Shown here one piece after another: positions 53,039-61,752 of a stretch of DNA of 64,000 nucleotides. The DNA comes from Sandaracinaceae bacterium. Lineage in GTDB: Bacteria; Myxococcota_A; Polyangia; Polyangiales; Sandaracinaceae. The DNA lies in contig JACKEC010000027.1 of NCBI GenBank assembly GCA_020633195.1, forward strand, positions 62,001 to 126,000. Reading direction: 5' to 3'. Made by a program: the position numbers and the translations under genes. The notes under the pieces were generated by a model that was not told where the DNA came from, searched no databases, and saw nothing but the letters and a program-made list of their open reading frames with translations. Numbering within the stretch: the first letter of the stretch is position 1; each line of letters begins with the position of its first letter.

Positions 53039-54456
53039 TGGACGAGCTGTTCGCGTCGCTCTCGGCCCCGGACGACGGCGCGGCGCTCGCGGTCGGCGAC
53101 GGGGCGCTGTCGCGACGCCAGCTCGCGCGCGCGTGCAAGGCCCACCTCGACGGGCTCGACGCCGCGCCCGGGGATCGCGTCGCGGTGTGGACCCACCCGA
53201 CCCTCGCGACGCCCGTCGTCCTCGCCGCGCACGCGGCGGCGGGGATCGTCAGCGTGCCCCTGAACCCGAAGCTCGGCGCGACGGAGCTCGATCACATCCT
53301 GCGCGACGCGGCGCCGCGCCACGTCGTGGACCCGCGCGACGTGTCGGTCGCGACGGACGGCGCGGGTCGCGCGGGAGGGGGGGCCCTGCCGAGCGCGCCC
53401 GTCGACGACGCGCCGATGCTCGTGCTCTACACCTCGGGCACCACCGGCCCGCCCAAGGGCGCGGTGCTCACGCGGCGCAACGTCGCCTTCGATCTCGACG
53501 CGCTCGCCGACGCGTGGGGCTGGACCGCCGAGGACACCGTCGTGCACGCGCTGCCGCTGTTCCACGTGCACGGCCTCGTGCTCGGCCTCTTCGGCGCGCT
53601 CCGGGTGGGCGGCGCGCTCGCGTGGAGCGGGCGCTTCGAGCCCCTCGACGTCGCGCGCGCGCTCGACGCGCACCCGAGCGCCGTCCTGTTCGGGGTGCCG
53701 ACGATGTACCACCGCCTCGCGGAGGCGGCCGAGGCGGACCCGACCATCGCGCGCAGCCTCGGCCGCGCGCGCCTGCTGATCAGCGGCTCGGCCGGCCTGC
53801 CGGTCCGCGAGCACCGGCGCATCGAGGCGCTGACGGGCCGCGGCGTGCTCGAGCGCTACGGCCTGACGGAGACCCTCATCGACTGCGGCGTCCGCGCCGA
53901 CGGCGGGCCGCGCCCCGGCTCGGTCGGGCCGCCGCTCCGGGGCATCGAGCTGAAGCTCGTCGACGACGCGCGCGCCGTGATCGACGCGCACGACGACGCG
54001 ACCCTCGGCGAGATCGCGGTGCGCGGACCGAACGTGTTCCCCGGCTACCTGAACCGCCCCGACGCGACCGCGAAGGTCGTCGACGACGAGGGCTGGTTCT
54101 ACACCGGCGATCTCGCGACGCGCGCCGCCGACGGCTCGGTCCGGATCGTGGGTCGCCGCGCGACCGACCTCATCAAGACGGGCGGCTTCAAGGTCGGCGC
54201 GGGCGAGGTCGAGGCGGCGATCCTCGAGCACCCCGCGGTCCGCGAGGTCGCGGTGGTGGGGCTCCCCGACGACGACCTCGGCGAGCGCATCGTCGCGTTC
54301 GTCGTCGCGCGCGAGCCCGTCGAGGCCGACGCCCTCGTCGAGCGGGTCGCGACCGAGCTGACGCCGCACAAGCGACCCCGCGAGGTCCGCTTCGTCGACG
54401 CGCTGCCGCGCAACGCGATGGGCAAGGTCATGAAGCGTCAGCTCCACGAGCCCTGA
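53038..54456 (+). CDS. Acyl-CoA synthetase, malonyl-CoA-synthetase-like
   Basis: 472 aa AMP-forming ligase. Motifs: MLVLYTSGTTGPPKGAVLTR (P-loop), LPLFHVHGLVLGLFGALRVG, RYGLTETLIDCGVRADG, GWFYTGDLATRA, GRRATDLIKTGGFKVGAGEV and the catalytic Lys in PRNAMGKVMKRQ. The order and spacing resemble MatB-type malonyl-CoA synthetases, but substrate specificity is not certain. Overlaps the amidase stop; galT starts 2 bases after its stop, giving an unusual three-gene run. Confidence 0.9.
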   Translation: MDELFASLSAPDDGAALAVGDGALSRRQLARACKAHLDGLDAAPGDRVAVWTHPTLATPVVLAAHAAAGIVSVPLNPKLGATELDHILRDAAPRHVVDPRDVSVATDGAGRAGGGALPSAPVDDAPMLVLYTSGTTGPPKGAVLTRRNVAFDLDALADAWGWTAEDTVVHALPLFHVHGLVLGLFGALRVGGALAWSGRFEPLDVARALDAHPSAVLFGVPTMYHRLAEAAEADPTIARSLGRARLLISGSAGLPVREHRRIEALTGRGVLERYGLTETLIDCGVRADGGPRPGSVGPPLRGIELKLVDDARAVIDAHDDATLGEIAVRGPNVFPGYLNRPDATAKVVDDEGWFYTGDLATRAADGSVRIVGRRATDLIKTGGFKVGAGEVEAAILEHPAVREVAVVGLPDDDLGERIVAFVVAREPVEADALVERVATELTPHKRPREVRFVDALPRNAMGKVMKRQLHEP

Positions 54457-54457
54457 C

Positions 54458-55396
54458 GTGAGCACCGAACGCCGCCTCGATCCGTTCACCGGGCGCAGCG
54501 TGCTCGTCGCCCCCGGCCGCTTCGGCATCGGCGGCACCAAGCCCGGCGGCCTCCCCGAGCCGAGCGATCGCCGCTGCCCCTTCTGCCCCGGCCACGAGGC
54601 CGACACCGAGGCCACGCTCGCGCGCTGGCCGGCCGACGGTCCCTGGGGCGTGCGCGTCGTCGCCAACAAGTTCCCCGTCGTCGCGCCGGGCTTCGAGGGC
54701 GCCCCCGGGCGGCACGAGGTGATCGTCGAGTCGCCGGATCACGACGCGGACCTCGCCGACCTCGACGGCGCGCACCTCGAGGCGCTGCTGCGGATCTGGC
54801 GCGACCGCGTGCGCGCGCTCGAGGCCGACGAGGCGGTGGAGGCCGTGCTCCTGTTCCGCAACCGCGGCCGGCGCGCGGGCAGCTCGCAGCCCCACCCGCA
54901 CGGGCAGATCGCGGCGACGGGCTGGGTGCCGTCGGAGGTCGCCCTGCGGTGGTCGCTGGCGCGCGCGCACCACGCGGCCCACGGCGAGACGCTCGGGGCG
55001 ACCGAGCTGCGGCGGGAGATGGCGGGGCCGCGGCTCCTGCGCGCCGACGAGCGCGTCGCGAGCTTCTGCCCGTTCGCGCCGACCCGCCCCTTCGAGGTGC
55101 GCTTCGCGCCCCGCGTCGACGGCGCCTTCGTCGACGTATCGGACGCAACGCTCGTTGCGTTGGCGGAGCACCTCGGCGACGCCGCGCGCCGGCTGCGCGA
55201 CCGCACGCGGGTGCGCGACTTCAACCTCGTGCTGCGCCTCCCGCCCGCGCGCGAGCGAGGGCCCGCCGCGACGTGGCACCTGGACCTGCTGCCGCGCACC
55301 GGCGGGGACGCGGGCTACGAGCTCGCGGGCGGCGAGATGATCGTCGTCGTCACTCCGGAGGCGGCGGCGGAGGCGCTCGCGGGATCGTCTGGGTGA
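54458..55396 (+). CDS. galT: Galactose-1-phosphate uridylyltransferase-like protein
   Basis: 312 aa from a GTG. HIT-superfamily nucleotidyl transferase of the Leloir pathway: RRCPFCPGHEADTEATLARW (zinc ligands), VVANKFPVVAPGFEG, the active-site GSSQPHPHGQIAATGWVP (HxH), and C-terminal SFCPFAPTRPFEVRFAPR and DFNLVLRLPPARE. Other HIT-fold hexose-phosphate transferases share these motifs, so the exact sugar is inferred. Its end overlaps a convergent gene by 47 bp. Confidence 0.88.
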   Translation: MSTERRLDPFTGRSVLVAPGRFGIGGTKPGGLPEPSDRRCPFCPGHEADTEATLARWPADGPWGVRVVANKFPVVAPGFEGAPGRHEVIVESPDHDADLADLDGAHLEALLRIWRDRVRALEADEAVEAVLLFRNRGRRAGSSQPHPHGQIAATGWVPSEVALRWSLARAHHAAHGETLGATELRREMAGPRLLRADERVASFCPFAPTRPFEVRFAPRVDGAFVDVSDATLVALAEHLGDAARRLRDRTRVRDFNLVLRLPPARERGPAATWHLDLLPRTGGDAGYELAGGEMIVVVTPEAAAEALAGSSG

Positions 55397-56582
55397 TGAC
55401 CTCGCCGGGCTCGTCGCCCTGTCCGCGCAGCTCGAACCGGTTCGGCTCGGGCGAGCGCTCGAGCGGTCGACCCGTCTGCACGTCGAAGAGCTCGGGCTCG
55501 GCGAGGATCGCCTCGGGCTCGCCCGCGACGATGCGCGCCATCGCCCAGAGCATGCGCATCCGCGTTCGGGTCGCGGCGTCGCGGCGGAGGAACCGTTCGA
55601 ACGCGGGCGTGGACGCCATCACCCAGGGGTTCGCGCTCGCGGCCACCCGCGACTGCCACGCCGCGTAATCGGCGAGGTCGCGGGGGTAGTCGGCGCCGAA
55701 GGCGCGGCGCGACGCGGGATCGCCCGCGAGGAGCTCCCACGCGTCGAGCGCGTCGGTCGCGGACCACCACACGTCGAACGTCGCGCCGTCGGTCGGGAGG
55801 TGATCGAGCGGCGCGAGGAGCTCGGAGAACATCGCGCCCGCGGTCAGGGCCTCGACCTCGAGCGTGTACCCGGTCGGGACCGGGTGCGCGACGAGCACGC
55901 CGAGCTCGCGCGCGGCCTGCGCGCGCACGTCCGCGTCGCCGCGCCAGAGGCAGAACGGGAGGAGCGTCGAGACGTCCTCCACCGCCGCGCTCCGGACCAT
56001 CAGCGGGACCAGCGACCGACCGGCGGCGCGATCCTGCCCGAGCCGGAGGAGGTCGGTCGCGATCTCCACGCACTCCGCGGGCTCCGCGAAGTGAGCCTGC
56101 GCGGCGAGCAGGTGGCTCGCGCGGAGGTGGGCGATCAGCGGGATCTCCTGCGCGTCGGCGCCGTCCTCCACGGGGTAGTCGCCCCACGACCACGCGCGCC
56201 GCGTGCTCGCCCGGTAGCGCGCGAGCGCGTCGGCGTGGCGGTCGACGAGCGCCCGCAGCTCCGGCCGCGGCCGCGGGTCGCCCCCGAGGACCCGGGCGAG
56301 GTCGTCGAAGGGCGCCTCCTCGAGCTCCGCGAGCGGCCCGTCCATCGCCTCGACCTGGGCGTCGAAGGCGTTGCCGTCGACCGGCTCGCCGCGGAGCACC
56401 GGCCGCTCCCAGCGCTGCGCGTGGAAGTCCGTGATGGCGCGCTCGAGGGTCGCGCGCTGCTCGGCGCACCGCGCGCGTCGCGGCAAGGCGACGACGAGCC
56501 ACGCCCCGACCGCCGCGAGCCCGAGCGTCACGACGGCGGCGGCGACCCCGATCCCGCGCGCCCTCGACGGGTTGGGCTTCAT
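55350..56582 (-). CDS. Membrane-anchored hypothetical protein
   Basis: 410 aa. One N-terminal transmembrane helix (GIGVAAAVVTLGLAAVGAWL), then a mainly helical soluble domain with no recognised family: RATLERAITDFHAQRWERPV, IPLIAHLRASHLLAAQAHFA, AVEDVSTLLPFCLWRGDADV. Ends in a proline run (PRAPPPPPPE). Convergent with galT, overlapping it by 47 bp, so one of the two ends is encoded on both strands. Function unknown. Confidence 0.75.
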   Translation of the reverse strand: MKPNPSRARGIGVAAAVVTLGLAAVGAWLVVALPRRARCAEQRATLERAITDFHAQRWERPVLRGEPVDGNAFDAQVEAMDGPLAELEEAPFDDLARVLGGDPRPRPELRALVDRHADALARYRASTRRAWSWGDYPVEDGADAQEIPLIAHLRASHLLAAQAHFAEPAECVEIATDLLRLGQDRAAGRSLVPLMVRSAAVEDVSTLLPFCLWRGDADVRAQAARELGVLVAHPVPTGYTLEVEALTAGAMFSELLAPLDHLPTDGATFDVWWSATDALDAWELLAGDPASRRAFGADYPRDLADYAAWQSRVAASANPWVMASTPAFERFLRRDAATRTRMRMLWAMARIVAGEPEAILAEPELFDVQTGRPLERSPEPNRFELRGQGDEPGEVITQTIPRAPPPPPPE

Positions 56583-56639
56583 CGCCCGAGGATGCCACGC
56601 GCGGTGCTACCGTACGGCCCCCGCAAAGGACACCAACTC

Positions 56640-57275
56640 ATGGCCGTGACCGATCATCAGCGCGTGGAGTGGAGCGACGCGCTCCGCTCGAACCTCGAGC
56701 CCCTCACCAGCCTGCACGGGATCGTGCAGGACCGCGTCGAGCGCCAGAAGGCGATCGGCAACGCCCTCGCCAAGGCCCTCGAGCTCGTGGAGCGGGAGCG
56801 CAGCGAGGCGGCCGGCGCGTTGTCGCAGCTGTCGGAGGCGAGCGAGGACGCCGTGCGCCGCGCGCGCCTCGTCGGGGTGAAGCTCGAGATGGCCTTCCTC
56901 GAGGGCGACATCACCGAGGACGCCTACCGCGCGACCCTCGCCGCCGCGTTCCCCGCCGGGTCGCAGTCCGTCGGCGCGACGCCCGCGCTCCGCTACGACG
57001 CGCTCAAGCGGATCGTCAGCGCGCTGGTGCAGTTCCCCGGCGCCGACCCGGGCGGCAAGCTCGGCGAGCTCGCGCACGCCGGCGCGAAGGCCATCGAGGA
57101 CGCGAACCTCGCCGCGAAGCGCGAGCAGGAAGAGACGCAAGCGGCGCAAGAGGCGTTGTCCAACGCCCGCGTCGAGTTCGACCGCGCCTACCAGGCCACC
57201 AAGGAGATCATGAGCGGCCTGCTCCGCGACGCCGGGCGCCTCGACGAGCTCCGCGACATCTTCCCGGACATGTGA
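56640..57275 (+). CDS. Coiled-coil hypothetical protein
   Basis: 211 aa. Two helical stretches: EPLTSLHGIVQDRVERQKAI through LELVERERSEAAGALSQLSE, and IEDANLAAKREQEETQAAQE through FDRAYQATKEIMSGLLRD. No signal or membrane segment. No family recognised. The start ATG 56640 is preceded by AAAGGA; divergent from the membrane-anchored gene with about 57 bp between. Followed by a GC hairpin and a hexanucleotide repeat. Confidence 0.75.
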   Translation: MAVTDHQRVEWSDALRSNLEPLTSLHGIVQDRVERQKAIGNALAKALELVERERSEAAGALSQLSEASEDAVRRARLVGVKLEMAFLEGDITEDAYRATLAAAFPAGSQSVGATPALRYDALKRIVSALVQFPGADPGGKLGELAHAGAKAIEDANLAAKREQEETQAAQEALSNARVEFDRAYQATKEIMSGLLRDAGRLDELRDIFPDM

Positions 57276-57279
57276 GGCA

Positions 57280-57294
57280 GGGCGCGGAGCGCCC
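57280..57294 (+). terminator. GC hairpin after the coiled-coil gene
   Basis: GGGCGC-GGA-GCGCCC stem immediately after the stop at 57273-57275. No poly-T follows, as is common in high-GC Myxococcota. Confidence 0.45.
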
Positions 57295-57305
57295 CGCCTC
57301 ACATC

Positions 57306-57396
57306 CCCGTGCCCGTGCCCGTGCCCGTGCCCGTGCCCGTGCCCGTGCCCGTGCCCGTGCCCGTGCCCGTGCCCGTGCCCGTGCCCGTGCCCGTGC
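57306..57396. repeat. Hexanucleotide microsatellite (CCCGTG)n, about 15 units
   Basis: 91 bp of near-perfect CCCGTG repeats. All frames through it encode dipeptide runs (Pro-Val, Gly-Thr, Ala-Arg), so it inflates several spurious ORFs. Further related units in reverse sense occur at 57476-57500 (CACGGGCAAGGGCACGGGCA), which could form a long imperfect hairpin with the array. Possible phase-variable or slippage-prone site, but no gene uses it clearly. Confidence 0.9.
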
Positions 57397-57523
57397 CTGC
57401 CCCGACCCGAGCGCGCGTTGCCCGCGCCCGCCCCTGCGGTGAGCTCGACCCCAACGAGCGGCGCGACGCCGACTTCGGGCACGGGCAAGGGCACGGGCAT
57501 GCGCGCTTCGCGCGCGGCACGGA

Positions 57524-57583
57524 ATCAGGCTGCTTTCAGCAGCCTGATAGGACGACCCCGGCCGCTCGAGAGCGACCGGGGTC
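57524..57583. terminator. Two adjacent long hairpins
   Basis: A perfect 11-bp stem ATCAGGCTGCT-TTC-AGCAGCCTGAT at 57524-57548, then GACCCCGG / CCGGGGTC enclosing CGCTCGAGAGCG at 57554-57583. Placed between + and - strand genes; strong structures without T-runs. They may terminate transcription from both sides or form a structured RNA. Confidence 0.5.
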
Positions 57584-57707
57584 GATTGCGTTGGTGTGGA
57601 GGATGATGGGATGGAACGGACGAGGTCATCGCAGACCTCGTGCCAGCTCTCCCATCGCACGAACTCGGCTCGGCGCGCGTGTCAGCGTGTGCCGGAGCGG
57701 GGTCCGA
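57584..57707. other. Intergenic stretch with no recognised feature
   Basis: Between the hairpins and the small membrane peptide gene. I see no supported gene; the + frames that cross here start inside the microsatellite. Confidence 0.4.
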
Positions 57708-57815
57708 TCACCCCATCGCGGGCGCGCGGTCGCGCAAGTGTGACGCGATGAACAACGTGACGAGCGTCGCGGCCGAGCCGGCCACGAAGCCGAACGTGAT
57801 CCCGATGAACAACAT
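57708..57815 (-). CDS. Small single-span membrane peptide (35 aa)
   Basis: ATG at 57813-57815, reading MLFIGITFGFVAGSAATLVT then LFIASHLRDRAPAMG and a TGA at 57708-57710. GAGGGG about 6 bases upstream is a good ribosome-binding site. One hydrophobic helix with a basic C-terminus; no family. About 100 bp downstream of the stop of the gene at 57917, in the same direction. Confidence 0.5.
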   Translation of the reverse strand: MLFIGITFGFVAGSAATLVTLFIASHLRDRAPAMG

Positions 57816-57916
57816 CCTCACCCCTCACTCGCGCCCGAACGGTCCCCACCGGGAGCGCGAAGTCGGCGACCGTGCCGGATCGAGGTGGCTCGGAGTAGAT
57901 CCAGCGGTGAGGCTTC

Positions 57917-58888
57917 TCACGGGGCCGCGAGGCGCATGTCGCGGATCCGCCAGAAGAAGACGCCCTCGTCGATGTCGACCTGCGCGAGCCCGCAGCCCTG
58001 CTCGTCGACCCCGACGAGGTGCGTGACCACCGCGCGCTGCCCGACGAAGGGCTCCATCTCGGCGACCCAGTTGTCCTCGCCGCCGACGGGCCGGTGCGTG
58101 CCGAGCATCACCACCGCGCCGACCACGATCGGGCCGTAGTCCACGTCGTCGTCGGTCATCCCGCACATCTGCGGGATGCGCTCGTCGACCGGGGCCGCGC
58201 CAGCGGCGCCGCCGACGGGCCGGCCGTGATCGCTCGCGAGCCCGGGGCGATAGCCGACGGGGTCGTCGTCGGAGGCGCCGACCCGCAGGTCGCGCGCGCG
58301 CCAGAACCACTCGGCGCCGTCGACGTCGACGTTCACACCCGGGCAGCCCGCGGAGTCGGTCCCCGCGAGGCGGACCACCCGCGCGCTCCGGCCGACGAAG
58401 GGGGTCATCTCGCTCTGCCAGTTGTCGTCGCCCTCGACGGGGCGGTGGCGGCCGAGCACGACCTGCGCGCCCACGCGGATCCGGCCGTAGATGGCCGTCT
58501 CGTCCGTCAGCCCGCAGCGCTGCGGGACCTCCGACGCGCGTCGCCCGCGCGGCTCGACGGTCGGTCGCTCGGCGCCGATGTTCACGTCCCGTACGCGCCA
58601 GAACCAGCGGCCCCCGTCCACGTCGACGCGCACGCCGGGGCAGCCCCGCTCGTCGACCCCGCTGAGGCGCGTCACGCGGCCGATCCGCCCGAGGAAGCGG
58701 GTCATCCGATCGTCCCAGTTCGGATCGCCGCCCACGAAGCGGTGCCGCTGCACCACCACGATCGTGCCGACCTCGACCGGCCCGTAGTCGGCGGTCTCCG
58801 TCTCCTGACCGCACGGCTGCGGGCCCTCGCGCTGCGCCGCGGCGGGCGCCGCGAACGCGAGCACGGCGGCGATGGCGATCGTCCTCAC
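57917..58888 (-). CDS. Secreted protein with three repeated beta domains
   Basis: About 323 aa from a GTG at 58886-58888 (a TTG at 58906 is also in frame). Signal peptide MRTIAIAAVLAFAAPAAAQ. Three repeats of about 85-95 aa: GTIVVVQRHRFVGGDPNWDD with VRVDVDGGRWFWRVRDVNIG; GAQVVLGRHRPVEGDDNWQS with VNVDVDGAEWFWRARDLRVG; GAVVMLGTHRPVGGEDNWVA with AQVDIDEGVFFWRIRDMRLA. Each has one paired Cys region. The pattern resembles MIB/HERC2-like or SH3-like barrels. Envelope protein of unknown role. Confidence 0.8.
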   Translation of the reverse strand: MRTIAIAAVLAFAAPAAAQREGPQPCGQETETADYGPVEVGTIVVVQRHRFVGGDPNWDDRMTRFLGRIGRVTRLSGVDERGCPGVRVDVDGGRWFWRVRDVNIGAERPTVEPRGRRASEVPQRCGLTDETAIYGRIRVGAQVVLGRHRPVEGDDNWQSEMTPFVGRSARVVRLAGTDSAGCPGVNVDVDGAEWFWRARDLRVGASDDDPVGYRPGLASDHGRPVGGAAGAAPVDERIPQMCGMTDDDVDYGPIVVGAVVMLGTHRPVGGEDNWVAEMEPFVGQRAVVTHLVGVDEQGCGLAQVDIDEGVFFWRIRDMRLAAP

Positions 58889-58910
58889 CGACCCAAGGAT
58901 ACCCAAGCGC

Positions 58911-60029
58911 TCACGGCGCGCGACACGCGTCGTCGAGCGGATCCAGATCGCGGATGAACGTCGCGAAGCGACCGCGGACCTCGACGCGCTCGTCGAGCGC
59001 CGCGAGCTCGCCGACGATCGTCCCGCGCAGCGCGCCCCCGAGCTGCCGCTCGTAGTCCGTCAGCTCGACGTACCCGCGCGCCCCGCTCGTCGACGAGAGG
59101 CTCCCGCGGCGCGGCGTCGTGACCTCGAGGCGCGCGTCCGCGACGCCGAGCGGGATCCGCGCCGGCAGCTCCACGCGCGGCGGGATCGTCAGCTCGAGCG
59201 CGAAGCTCGGCTCCCGTTGGCCGACCGCCGCCGCGCCGATCGACTCGGCGAGGACCACGCGCGTCCGGCACCCAGCCACGGTCAGGCGGGCGCCGCGCGC
59301 CAGGTCGCCGCGGGCCCCATCGCCGGGCCTCAGCGTCTGCCCGTCGAGCTCGAGGGAGAGCTCGCTGGGCTCCCGCGCCGCGGGGCTCTCGCGCCGGTCC
59401 TCGCCGAGCGCGCTCCCGTAGCGCTCCACCTCGGCCTCGCAGCGCACGCGATCGTCGCCGCGCTCGGCGCCGCAGGCCTCGGCGTCCCCGCCCAGGACCG
59501 CGCGACAGCGGGCGCGCTCGGGCGCGGCCGCGGCCCGGCACAGATCCGCGTCCCGCGACGCCCAGGCCACGCACACCGCCTCGCGCCCCGGCGTCACGGG
59601 GTCCTCGGGGCACGCCGTCGGGCGGCCGTGGAAGATCGCGAGCCGCCGCCGGCACCCGCGGCGCGCCGTGCTCACGCCGAGCTCGTCGCAGCCCTCGACG
59701 GAGCCGTCCCGCACCGCGCGCATCGACGCGCAGACGTCGCCGAAGAACGCGTCGTAGCCGAGATCCGCGACGCCCTCGGCGACCTCCGTCGGCGTGCGCG
59801 CGCGCAGCGACGCGAGGCACGCGTCGACGTCCGTGAACCCCTCGATCGTGTCGCGCAGGCTCTGGATCTCGTCCGGCCACGCCGACGGCGCCGGAGGGGG
59901 CAACAGGTCTTGCATCTCCCGGAGCGCGGGATCCTCGTCGGGCGGCGGCGCGATCGCGCGCGACGGGTCCTCGCAGGCCGCGAGCCCGAGCAGCGAGAGC
60001 CCACACACCCAGACGCACCGCGAGGTCAC
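58911..60029 (-). CDS. Hypothetical lipoprotein with Cys-rich central part
   Basis: 372 aa. Lipobox in WVCGLSLLGLAAC, then an alpha-helical Cys-containing segment (VDACLASLRARTPTEVAEG, GDVCASMRAVRDGSVEGCDE, DRVRCEAEVERYGSALGED) and a C-terminal beta-rich domain (LSLELDGQTLRPGDGARG, YVELTDYERQLGGALRGTIV). No recognised family. Just upstream of the triple-repeat secreted protein, about 22 bp apart, so likely co-transcribed. Confidence 0.75.
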   Translation of the reverse strand: MTSRCVWVCGLSLLGLAACEDPSRAIAPPPDEDPALREMQDLLPPPAPSAWPDEIQSLRDTIEGFTDVDACLASLRARTPTEVAEGVADLGYDAFFGDVCASMRAVRDGSVEGCDELGVSTARRGCRRRLAIFHGRPTACPEDPVTPGREAVCVAWASRDADLCRAAAAPERARCRAVLGGDAEACGAERGDDRVRCEAEVERYGSALGEDRRESPAAREPSELSLELDGQTLRPGDGARGDLARGARLTVAGCRTRVVLAESIGAAAVGQREPSFALELTIPPRVELPARIPLGVADARLEVTTPRRGSLSSTSGARGYVELTDYERQLGGALRGTIVGELAALDERVEVRGRFATFIRDLDPLDDACRAP

Positions 60030-60059
60030 GCCCGGAGGGTACCCCGAGGCGCAGCGCGG

Positions 60060-61562
60060 TCACGCGACCAGGCACGGGGGCGAGAACTCCGCGGAGCGGC
60101 CCTCGACCATCGTGATGTCGTCCCACGTGGAGATCTCGGACTCGACCGAGGCGCCCCGCAGCGGGCAGCGCACGAGCGCTTCGACGAGCGCGTCGGCGTC
60201 CGCGTAGCGGGCGTCGGGGTCGCGAGCGAGGCAGCGCATCACCACCGCCTCGAGGTGCGGCGGGATCCACGTGCTCGTGTGGAGCGACGGCTTCACCGGA
60301 TCGAGCTTCACCTTCGCGCGCATCACCGTCGCGGCCTCGCCCTCGAAGGGTCGGACGCCGGCGAGCATGTGGTAGAGGACGACGCCGAGCGCGTAGACGT
60401 CGCTGCGCGCGTCGGCGGGCTCGCCGCGGACCAGCTCGGGCGCGATCGTCGCGGGGGTCCCGACCACCCAGCCGTCGCGCGTGAGCTGCGGGGACGAGTC
60501 CCGCGTCAGCCGCGCGAGCCCGAAGTCGAGCACCTTGATCGCGCTGACGCCGTCGCGGCGCGTGACGAAGAGGTTCTCCGGCTTGAGGTCGCGGTGGACG
60601 ATCCCGGCGCGGTGCGCCTCGGCGACGCCCTGCGCGGCCTGGCGGATCCACTCCACCGCGCGCGCCGGATCGAGGCGGCCCATCCGCGACAGCGTCCCCG
60701 CGAGGTCCTCGCCGTCGAGCAGCTCCATCGCGTAGTAGAAGAGCCCGTCCTCGGTGACGCCGTAGTCGAACACCTGCACCGCGTTGGGGTGCGTGAGCTG
60801 CGACATCATCGACGCCTCGCGCTCGAACCGCGCGATCGCGTCGGGGCAGGCGCGCTTTTCGTGCGACAGGATCTTGATCGCGACCTCGCGCCCGAGCGCG
60901 TGGTGGTGCGCGCGCCACACCTCGCCCATGCCGCCCTCGCCGATCTTCTCGACGAGCCGGTAGCGCCCGAGCGTGCGGGTGCGGAAGACCTGGCGGCGCA
61001 GCGCCCACACGTGGTGGCCGCCGAGCAGCGCGAGGGCCGCGCCGCCGAGGAGGAACATCGCGTCGAGCGCGAAGCGACCCGCGACCGCGGAGTCCGAGAG
61101 CTGAGGGCCGAGCGTCCCGGTGAGGCCGCCGAGGAGCAGCGTCGTCGCGGGGTACGAGAGCGCCCCGAGCCCGATCGGCAGGAGCGCCCGCCGCCACGAG
61201 TCGCCGAGCAGCGCGGCGTGGCCGAGGAGGATGAGCATCACGCCCATCGCGAGGGGGCTCGCGAGCCCGCCGAGCTCGTGCGCCTGCACGCTGATCAGCG
61301 CGCAGAGGAGCGGCGTCACCGTCGCGTCGATCGCCCACACGGTCCGCGAGGGGACGTCACCGCGGAGCAGCAGCGTCCCGCCCGCGAGCGCGAACAGCCC
61401 GAGCGCGCGCGTGAGCAGGTAGACCCACACGCGGCCGCCGAGCGTGAACGCGACCCCGAGGTCCACGACGAGGAAAGCAGGCCACGCGACGATGGCGAGG
61501 CGCAGGGCCTGCTTGAAGCGGAGCACGCGCGCGTCGTGCTCGGAGGGGCGACCGAGTTGCAC
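60060..61562 (-). CDS. Membrane-bound eukaryotic-type Ser/Thr protein kinase
   Basis: About 500 aa; start uncertain (GTG 61562 used; GTG 61724 is possible upstream). An N-terminal multi-helix membrane domain (LAIVAWPAFLVVDLGVAFTL, LASPLAMGVMLILLGHAALL, ALDAMFLLGGAALALLGGHH) precedes a complete Hanks kinase: KIGEGGMGEVWRAHHHALGR, VAIKIL (Lys), HRDLKPENLFV (catalytic Asp), DFGLARL, GTPATIAPELVRGE and SDVYALGVVLYHML. Reverse of the usual PknB layout, where the membrane part follows the kinase. Typical for Myxococcota signalling. Ligand unknown. Confidence 0.93.
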   Translation of the reverse strand: MQLGRPSEHDARVLRFKQALRLAIVAWPAFLVVDLGVAFTLGGRVWVYLLTRALGLFALAGGTLLLRGDVPSRTVWAIDATVTPLLCALISVQAHELGGLASPLAMGVMLILLGHAALLGDSWRRALLPIGLGALSYPATTLLLGGLTGTLGPQLSDSAVAGRFALDAMFLLGGAALALLGGHHVWALRRQVFRTRTLGRYRLVEKIGEGGMGEVWRAHHHALGREVAIKILSHEKRACPDAIARFEREASMMSQLTHPNAVQVFDYGVTEDGLFYYAMELLDGEDLAGTLSRMGRLDPARAVEWIRQAAQGVAEAHRAGIVHRDLKPENLFVTRRDGVSAIKVLDFGLARLTRDSSPQLTRDGWVVGTPATIAPELVRGEPADARSDVYALGVVLYHMLAGVRPFEGEAATVMRAKVKLDPVKPSLHTSTWIPPHLEAVVMRCLARDPDARYADADALVEALVRCPLRGASVESEISTWDDITMVEGRSAEFSPPCLVA

Positions 61563-61752
61563 GCAGAGCGACTTTGCAATGGGGGTGCCCGACCCACGAT
61601 CCGTGGGAAAGACTGGCTCGGGAGCGCGATCTGGCGACCGCGGTGACCGGTAGGTGGCTCCTCGGCCGTTCCAGTCCCCACCGAGCGCTGCGTCGAGTCC
61701 GCAGCGGGACGGCGACCGAGCCACCCCCGTGGGCAGCTGCTATCCTCGCCGT
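61563..61752. promoter_or_regulatory. Divergent region between kinase and beta-barrel gene
   Basis: About 190 bp with a short palindrome CCCAC-GATCC-GTGGG near 61591-61605. No canonical promoter recognised. Confidence 0.35.

Noticed and set aside
57208..57743. ORFs encoding Pro-Val, Gly-Thr or Ala-Arg dipeptide runs
   Set aside because: Produced by the CCCGTG microsatellite; no start signals or domains.
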